Shown: positions 57,501 to 64,000 of the stretch, one piece after another
Layout: the number at the start of each line of letters is the position of its first letter
Numbering within the stretch: the stretch's first letter is position 1
Assembly (NCBI GenBank): GCA_002110485.1
Contig: MOWL01000004.1
Location: forward strand, 62,001-126,000
Reading direction: 5' to 3'
DNA from: Emergomyces orientalis
Taxonomy: Eukaryota > Ascomycota > Eurotiomycetes > Onygenales > Ajellomycetaceae
DNA length: 64,000 nucleotides
Position numbers and translations under genes: made by a program
The notes under the pieces: model-generated
Seen by the model: only the letters and a program-made list of their open reading frames with translations
Told to the model about the DNA's origin: nothing
The model's database searches: none

Positions 57501-59479
57501 GAGGAGTTACCATTTGCACAACGCTAAATGATAACACCTCCTATCCTGTCGTTCACCATGGATGAATTATACCAGAGTTGAAAATCCGTTTAACCATGAC
57601 CAGCCCTGGGATGAACAGCTATTTCTACCGTACAGTGCATATCCTTGCACCATTCCCTCCACGAGAAAGATGTTCAGATTATAGCCATGAATCGGTGGTA
57701 CAATTCTCCTGCATCTTAACGCCATGATGATCTCCAGGAACCCCAAGAAACGAGCATGCTAACCCTCGATTGGAACAATGGGCACTGAGCGAGGCAGACA
57801 ACTCACTTCTTTCCCCACACTTTTTTTTGTTCTGTTGCTGGGCCATTGAATTTTTTTATTATTCTTTAAACCCATATGCTGACCAGGGTATCATAGACGG
57901 GATAAAATAGACCCAACAAATGCAATCCGGAGATGCTCTTGGAGTGGAATGTCAGCGGCCCCCTTGCCAAATATGCATGCGAGAGGTGGTGCGCGGAAGT
58001 CTCCCCGTCGCAAACCCTGACGACAACCGGACCACCCAAGCCTCCTGCAGGTATCGGCGCCTGCATTGCAGCTGCACACGCACAGACATACTAACACAAC
58101 TCTATGCTTTATCATCATCTTAGCTGCATGTGTCTCCTTTTCTCTTTGACTCTCTGCAAACCAAATTGTAAAGCACAGGCGTGTGGCCCGGATGCAAAAG
58201 TCCACTACAACCCGTCAGTGGACAATAAAATGGGGGCCTGTTTTGTTGAATGCTCTATGCGCACAATACGTGGCCGTGCTATAGCTACGAGACTACGGGG
58301 CAACCCACTCCACGTCGCCGACATTGTCGATGTTAGTCGACAAGGGGGGACAAAAATCTCCTGTTCATGATTTGTTGCCCATCATTTGGAGCTATTTTTG
58401 GTTCTAAGCTAAGAATGCAATTTCAGTATCATTTTCGCATGCCGTAGTTGATATTTCAATTAATCGATTGGGGCAAGGGAGTCGCCATTTTTTCAACATC
58501 TATCTCATACCCTTCCCAGGCTACCTGCTCGGAAAGTTGGTGATGGTGTTGTTTACCGCTCCGTTTCTCTCTTTTCACCCGCCCATCTTGTGGAACTCGA
58601 AATTATCCGCTGTAGCCGGGATGGGCGGAACGTTGTGGTACCTCAGGTATGCCTATCCCTTTCGTTTTGACTCCTATTTTGTTTCATCAAGAGAGAAGCG
58701 ATGAGGGGTGTGATGTTTCCTTGTCGACTTAATGCCTCTCCTATTGAGAAAATTTTCCCTTTTCAAGATACAATTATTCGTGGAGAAAAGGTGCTGGATA
58801 AGAACTCTTCCATATTCGTAGCTCATTCCCCCCTACTATTTTGGGATGTTTTCCCAGCGTAAGGCTGCATCTGACTCAGAAAGTAAAATGGTCAATATCA
58901 CAAATGGGAGGAATCATCAGATCAACTTCTACATCTTGTTCAGGTTTCCTGTATTCGAACATTTTAAGGGTTGGTAGATTACTGTAGCAGGTCTAATGTT
59001 AGTTAGAAAAGCATATAGATGATCAGGTCTAGCGTAGTAAGAGGAGATTGATCATTCTTAATAGTGGTATGTGTGATTTCCCTACGGAGAGGTAATGTAC
59101 GAAGTGAATGCATCCATGATGAAAAATGAAGTACACTATTTACATACATTGGTATATGTAGGAGGATCTTTTCCTCACGAGGGGAAAAAAAGGTCCCAGA
59201 GCATCATATGACACCGGAGGACAAAAAAACCCATCGTCATACATCGTAATCGTCATATCATAATTGCAAACACGTCATGACATGGTGGGATATGTCATAG
59301 CACATCACATCATGATACAATATGTCCATCCCAAGCCCATACACCACATGTAATTCTTCCTGCAACACGTCCTCTTTCTAACCAGTTGCAATCTCATAAA
59401 ATAACACGTGGTACAAGGAATTAAAAAAAAAGGAATCGTCCACTCCACAATCAAAATAATCCATACCAGAAGAATGTCT
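54582..59479. other. Gene-poor stretch between ACT-domain gene and XRN1
   Basis: About 4.9 kb. It holds the ACT-gene promoter (54582-55000), long T-runs (55620-55650, 55780-55810) and no recognisable gene. An 88-codon frame with ATG at 54800-55066 (+) shows Arg-rich, plausible codon use but no family. A palindrome pair CCTGTC/GACAGG brackets 56239-56296. The last few hundred bases are the XRN1 3' UTR. Confidence 0.5.
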
Positions 59480-62400
59480 TCAAGCAGATGTGGCTCCCTG
59501 GCCACGATTAACACCCCTCCCACCACCCCGTGCGAAACCGCGACCGCCTCTACCACGGCCACTTTCCCCACGCTCCAAAGATGACGGCGGAGGAACATTA
59601 TTGTACGATCGAGGTCGGAAATTCGGGTTGTGCTGTACAACACCTTCTTGCGGGTCCGTCCTCTCAACTGAAACAAAGCCACCGCGAGTCGCAGGTGCAA
59701 CGCCAGCGCCTCCACGCGCCCCACCGCGCCCACGTGGGCTGTATCCATTCTGATTGCTGCCATAATTAGCACGACCACCCCGGCCGCGAATGTCATTAGC
59801 CGGTTGTGGCGAGCCATTGTTTGGATGGTGATTGCGAATCGGCAATGTTTGCTCTGATTGGCCGCGGCCACCACGACCACGGAACATTCCATTACCTCTA
59901 GGCCCACCAAGCTGTCCTGCAACAGCGCCACGGAAACTGCCTCGTAGCGGTGGAGGGGTGTTAGCAGGTTTCAGCTGGCCCTTTCCACCTGGTCCGAGCG
60001 GAGCTCCGTATCCCTGAACGGTAAGTGGCTGTTGCGGCTGCTGTTGTGATCTGCCTTGTTTAGCTGCAGCACGCGTCGTTGCGATAAGTTGCCTGTTGGT
60101 TACGTTCAAGACGCATGACGCGGGAACTGTAGACCCGCGGAAAGGGGAGCATCTGTCTCCCAGAGTCGTCCCGCTCATGAAGGAGACGTCGAATACGATA
60201 TCTAGGAGCAGTGTTCTGGATGTGCGCGTGAGCCCAACGATAGTACCTCTTGTGGCGATGGGAACCTTTCCAGATTCTTGTGCATAGACCACCCTATCAC
60301 CAAGAGAGAATGATTGGTTGCCAAGTCGATGTTCAGCATCTGCTGGTTTCAATAAAGCATTGCGTGGGACACCTCTCATCTTTTTAGCTTCAGGCGCGGT
60401 ACGAGTGCGGAAGAGTTCGTCCGCAGCGTGTTCGATAGATTTCACAAGGTCTGAGTCGAGTTGTTCAGCTTCCAATGGCACACGTTCGAAATTCTTCGCC
60501 TCGATAGACTTGAGCCACGCTTGAATTTCCTTGATTTTGGCAGGCGCCGTTTCCGCTGGGTAGAAATCTGTTGCTTGGAAGCCATCGCCTTGAGGCTTTC
60601 GTTGAATTCCTGCAATGAATTCAGGAAATTTGATCATATATTGCTGGATAAGATCGATGGCTTTTTCACTGAATTCCCACCCAGTGGGGCCTCGACGAGA
60701 GTACCCAAGAACCTTGAGCTTCTTCGCTTCGAACTTCAGGTTGAGTCCTAGGTTGATACGTTGGCCGTCCAAGACCACTGTGAACGAAGATGTGATTTTG
60801 GCCAGCGTCAAGGGGTTCAGATTCAGACTACGCGCAATCGCGAATGACGGGCTGTAAGGGGAGATCCTCTCAGCACTTCTCGTGAGATCTCGACCAAATT
60901 CCGGTTCCTTGCCTTTAACGACAGAAACGAGGCCGCTTAATTTGCCATCCTCATGTCCAGTGATATGCACTGGTGCTCCGTAGTTGTATTCACCCAAGAA
61001 AAAGGCCCTTGTTCCCTCCGGGAATTCCTCCTCGACGGGTAAAGCTTCTCGCTCGATAAACCGATCATCCTCGCACATAACGCGGTCCACAACCAGCTGC
61101 AGAGCGTAGTCCGATTCAATACCTGGAATATCAGCGAATTCCTTGATCGTAGCACCTTGGTCTGTCTTCATCAATCCCTTCAGCATCTGCACATGGACCA
61201 TGGACTCGATGTCGCCAACAATCATTCCGAGCCTTTTGCTATAATATGACTCAACCTGGTGGGCCTTGCGTCTCCACTGATCCGTTTGAGAGGGACTATG
61301 CGGAATAGAAACAACATGCTGCTCTCCATCCACATACATGTAATCGAAAAGTTCGTCGGACACGCGAGTTACCTTGGCCTCTTGAATGAATGGGTAGCCG
61401 ACATGGACTCTCTGACCAAGTTTCTGCTTTGCCAGTTCAACACTTGAACGATTTTCTGGCTCGCTGAGCGTAACCACCATACTTTCGTTACGACTCTCTT
61501 GTTGAAACACGGATACGCCGTGGAAACCCAGCTGGCCATTATGGGGTAATGTCTTCAAGCTGGGGAATCCCGCCAAGGCTTCGTGTCCTAGTTTGACACC
61601 TTCCACGAGGCCAACAAAAGGTTCCAGGCCATCCATTGTAGGAAGGTCAAACACATTTTCAATGCAGTGACACTTGGCGATGTCGGGAAACACGCCGGTG
61701 AGTGAACTGGGATATGTGTATTCGATATCCGGAGAATAGGTGAATTTCAATGTAACCCCAAATTCATTTCTCGCTCTTTCCTCTGGGGTCAAAAGGTGAT
61801 TTTTCGTTGCCATGGCATTAAGCAAGCGCTTTTCTTCAATGAATGGAATTTTGACAACAGCCTCCCATTCCATCTTTTTACCGTTCATATCAAGTTCGAA
61901 TTCGCGAGGGTAAAAGTCAATGATTGGGGATTCAGGGGAAGTCATCAATTCATGGAAGGCCGAGGGGACAATTTGTTTGCTGCGGTCAGGTAGAACACCC
62001 ATTAATTGTTCGAATGGGTGAAAAGGTTGTCCAAGGTCAAAATTCATATTAGCTTTCAAACCAAGTTTGACGTCGGAAATCATCGGCGAATAGTGATATT
62101 GATAGAACCAAGGCCACGAGGCAACTCCGCGGTAGTAATAATAGAGAACCCACTGAAGGCCTTGCACGTAGTTTTCGGTTAACTTTCGCATTTCTTCATG
62201 GTTATCCAATCCCCACCCGAATTTGGACTTGTAGTAGCTGTCCTTCCACTCTTGGAACTTGAGGTCGTACTTTTGTTCAGCTGCTTGCTGAGCTTCCTCT
62301 GCCGTTGTTTCCTTCACTTTGGCATTTTCGTATCTCTTCATAACACGAACAAGGGCAATCTGGCCCTCTTCATCATCCCCATCATCTTCACCAGAGTTTC

Positions 62401-63793
62401 CGCTGGATTGCGTCTCCTTCGATGGTAATTGCACACGCAAAAATCTATCCCCATGCTCGTTGGACACCGTAGTCCACGCAAGATGCAAATCGTCAGCTAA
62501 CTGCTCCACGAATTTACGATCCCTTGCCGGTAACTTAGAGGAGAGGTCAAGAGGGACTGGTTGCCCCTCATCATTCACGGGGCGATGCGAGACATATTTC
62601 TTGATTCGGCTGAAAATGTGTTTCTGCGCGGGTGAAATCGTAAAATCCTTCGCATTTTCATGCAGTTCTGAGTTTTCTAGCTCCCCTCCTTTCATTTTAG
62701 ATTTGATCCAGCGGGCATCCGAAAATTCCGCTTCAAAAAAGCGGAATTCAACATCGGAAAACGAATCCAAAAGAACCCCTAGTCGCTCCAAATTGATTGT
62801 TCCCTGTTCATTTATGTATCCTCCCAGTTTCGGTAAAACTTGTTTGTATACCTTGAACATCCACGCCAGCGCCCCCTCATTGATGTGTAAATTTGGCAAA
62901 TTTGGCAAGAAGTCATTCCCAACGAAAAAAGCCATCAAAATGAAATCGTCGATAACCCGTTCCAAATCAAAAGGAAATTCCAAAGCGTCCTCCTCTTCCA
63001 ACTCCTGAAACTCCAGCTCTAGGTATTCCCTCACCATACAAAGATGCATGAGATAGAAATTCTGGTGCTCTAGCTCCTTGGACTTTTTCTGACTTTGCCT
63101 CCCAAACGTAACTTCTTCACGAAGCAGACAGAAATGAGGGTCGTGGCTCAGCAGTCCCAACATGATCAAGTCCGCATCCAACCCATATAAACAATGCCGT
63201 ATATCCGGGTGGTATCCTGGCTGTGCTTTCGACTGCCGGATATATTCCATAATCTTATGCTCTCCTTCACCAGGAACCTCATGGCCTGACAGAACGATCT
63301 CCACACCCTGCCATTCCACATCCTCCGAGACTTTCTTATTGATGAAATATTTCAGCTGCTGTGTCAGCTTCGCCATGAACTCGGTTCCCGGCGTTATGCA
63401 GTTGCTATCAAAGGCGTCCTCCTTGGGCATTTCGATCCCTTGCTTGATCGCCTTCTCCTTGGCCATCTCAGCATCTAACGCAGTTCGGAATCGTCGTGCT
63501 CGTTGTTGGTTCATTTTCGCGCGGGGTGCGACTCCATCAATAGCCATGAAAAACAATTGTTTCGGCTTGATCTTCCCGTATAAATGTTCTATATAGTTGA
63601 AAATAGCGATGAACATCTTATCTTCTGTCATGCGAAAGGTTGGTGAGTCCGAGTCCTTGTGGGTGCAGTTGTGGATAATGCCATTCATATCGAGGTAAAG
63701 GCAATCGAACTCGGGGATTCGGTTTTCCGCAATCAACTGCGATATTGCGGGATATCGCTCTGACATCCATCTGAAAAACTTGGGAACACCCAT
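59480..63793 (-). CDS. XRN1: 5'-3' exoribonuclease 1 (XRN1/Kem1)
   Basis: Intronless, 1437 residues. This cytoplasmic enzyme degrades decapped mRNA from the 5' end in P-bodies. The N-terminal catalytic core starts MGVPKFFRWMSERYPAISQL. Acidic Mg-binding residues include Asp35 (YLDMNGIIH), Asp86 (MAIDGVAPRAKMNQQRARRF), the GEGEH pair near 176-178 and LDAD near 204-206. The basic K93/Q97/R100/R101 pocket that reads the 5' monophosphate is in the 86-103 helix. The second conserved region (DDFILMAFFVGNDFLPNLP) and the WVLYYYYRGVASWPWFYQYH block follow, then PAZ/tudor-like and SH3-like domains (VHVGYPFIQEAKV, FSLGDRVVYAQESGKVP). The C-terminus is Gln/Gly/Arg-rich with RGG repeats. Length matches fungal XRN1 (about 1400-1500). 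ATG at 63793 is conserved. Confidence 0.98.
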   Translation of the reverse strand: MGVPKFFRWMSERYPAISQLIAENRIPEFDCLYLDMNGIIHNCTHKDSDSPTFRMTEDKMFIAIFNYIEHLYGKIKPKQLFFMAIDGVAPRAKMNQQRARRFRTALDAEMAKEKAIKQGIEMPKEDAFDSNCITPGTEFMAKLTQQLKYFINKKVSEDVEWQGVEIVLSGHEVPGEGEHKIMEYIRQSKAQPGYHPDIRHCLYGLDADLIMLGLLSHDPHFCLLREEVTFGRQSQKKSKELEHQNFYLMHLCMVREYLELEFQELEEEDALEFPFDLERVIDDFILMAFFVGNDFLPNLPNLHINEGALAWMFKVYKQVLPKLGGYINEQGTINLERLGVLLDSFSDVEFRFFEAEFSDARWIKSKMKGGELENSELHENAKDFTISPAQKHIFSRIKKYVSHRPVNDEGQPVPLDLSSKLPARDRKFVEQLADDLHLAWTTVSNEHGDRFLRVQLPSKETQSSGNSGEDDGDDEEGQIALVRVMKRYENAKVKETTAEEAQQAAEQKYDLKFQEWKDSYYKSKFGWGLDNHEEMRKLTENYVQGLQWVLYYYYRGVASWPWFYQYHYSPMISDVKLGLKANMNFDLGQPFHPFEQLMGVLPDRSKQIVPSAFHELMTSPESPIIDFYPREFELDMNGKKMEWEAVVKIPFIEEKRLLNAMATKNHLLTPEERARNEFGVTLKFTYSPDIEYTYPSSLTGVFPDIAKCHCIENVFDLPTMDGLEPFVGLVEGVKLGHEALAGFPSLKTLPHNGQLGFHGVSVFQQESRNESMVVTLSEPENRSSVELAKQKLGQRVHVGYPFIQEAKVTRVSDELFDYMYVDGEQHVVSIPHSPSQTDQWRRKAHQVESYYSKRLGMIVGDIESMVHVQMLKGLMKTDQGATIKEFADIPGIESDYALQLVVDRVMCEDDRFIEREALPVEEEFPEGTRAFFLGEYNYGAPVHITGHEDGKLSGLVSVVKGKEPEFGRDLTRSAERISPYSPSFAIARSLNLNPLTLAKITSSFTVVLDGQRINLGLNLKFEAKKLKVLGYSRRGPTGWEFSEKAIDLIQQYMIKFPEFIAGIQRKPQGDGFQATDFYPAETAPAKIKEIQAWLKSIEAKNFERVPLEAEQLDSDLVKSIEHAADELFRTRTAPEAKKMRGVPRNALLKPADAEHRLGNQSFSLGDRVVYAQESGKVPIATRGTIVGLTRTSRTLLLDIVFDVSFMSGTTLGDRCSPFRGSTVPASCVLNVTNRQLIATTRAAAKQGRSQQQPQQPLTVQGYGAPLGPGGKGQLKPANTPPPLRGSFRGAVAGQLGGPRGNGMFRGRGGRGQSEQTLPIRNHHPNNGSPQPANDIRGRGGRANYGSNQNGYSPRGRGGARGGAGVAPATRGGFVSVERTDPQEGVVQHNPNFRPRSYNNVPPPSSLERGESGRGRGGRGFARGGGRGVNRGQGATSA

Positions 63794-64000
63794 ATTTGTG
63801 ACTTGTTAAAAAAAATGGATAGGAAAGCAGTAAGATTCGAGAAAATGCGAGAAGCTGTTGTGGCGTGAAGCATGGATACTAGAACAAGTAACAAGGGCAG
63901 GAACGAAATTAACCCATATAGAAAAACTCTAGAAGTGTGAAGAACAGATAAGCTCTCGGAGCTCCGAACTAAGAGGAAAACAGCGAAAGAAAAAAAACGC
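63794..64000. other. XRN1 leader and promoter start
   Basis: About 200 bases, purine-rich on the + strand (so pyrimidine-rich in the XRN1 leader sense), running to the window edge. No other feature seen. Confidence 0.6.

Overview
The window is genomic DNA from a filamentous ascomycete. Short spliced introns (about 48-300 nt, GT...AG), a chitin-active AA11 LPMO, a Cdc12-type septin, a long Zn2Cys6 regulator and a full-length XRN1 point to Pezizomycotina, most likely Eurotiomycetes. Onygenales is my guess, from the housekeeping protein sequences and the wide AT-rich intergenic spaces; this is inference. I see no plasmid, phage, CRISPR or intact transposon.

Layout. 1-6.3 kb: a 5'-truncated ARO8-like aminotransferase (+), an IMPACT/Yih1 protein (+), and a convergent six-exon acetoacetyl-CoA synthetase (-) that ends in Ser-Lys-Leu. 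6.3-14.5 kb: an 8.3 kb gene-poor stretch that holds a multi-helix RNA candidate with Pol III-like signals near 9.5-9.7 kb. 14.5-18.9 kb: a secreted AA11 chitin LPMO (+) and ribosomal protein uL4/RPL4 (+). 18.9-25.0 kb: a second gene-poor stretch with a decayed ankyrin-repeat fragment. 25.0-28.1 kb: a 1002-residue C6 zinc-cluster transcription factor (+). 29.5-32.8 kb: a cytosolic acid-ceramidase/NAAA-like hydrolase (-) and a frameshifted accessory gene (+). 33.6-39.9 kb: a DNAJC11-type J protein (+) and an unrecognised Q/P-rich protein (+). 41.9-51.9 kb: Prp45/SNW1 splicing factor (+), Pwp2 (-) and Cdc12/AspC septin (+) from a shared divergent promoter, and a WDR83/MORG1 WD-repeat protein (+). 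52.9-54.6 kb: a CASTOR/GATS-like ACT-domain protein (-). 54.6-59.5 kb: a third gene-poor stretch. 59.5-63.8 kb: intronless XRN1 exoribonuclease (-).

These genes do not form a pathway cluster. Several serve the flow of genetic information: uL4 and Pwp2 in ribosome biogenesis, Prp45 and possibly WDR83 in splicing, XRN1 in mRNA decay. Two touch nutrient signalling: IMPACT in the Gcn2 pathway and the CASTOR-like ACT protein. Exon models were built by hand from splice signals, reading frame and family conservation. For all multi-exon genes described as complete, the exon lengths sum to a multiple of three. The most unusual items are the structured RNA candidate at 9481-9718, the peroxisomal-type C-terminus of acetoacetyl-CoA synthetase, and the frameshifted accessory gene near 32 kb.
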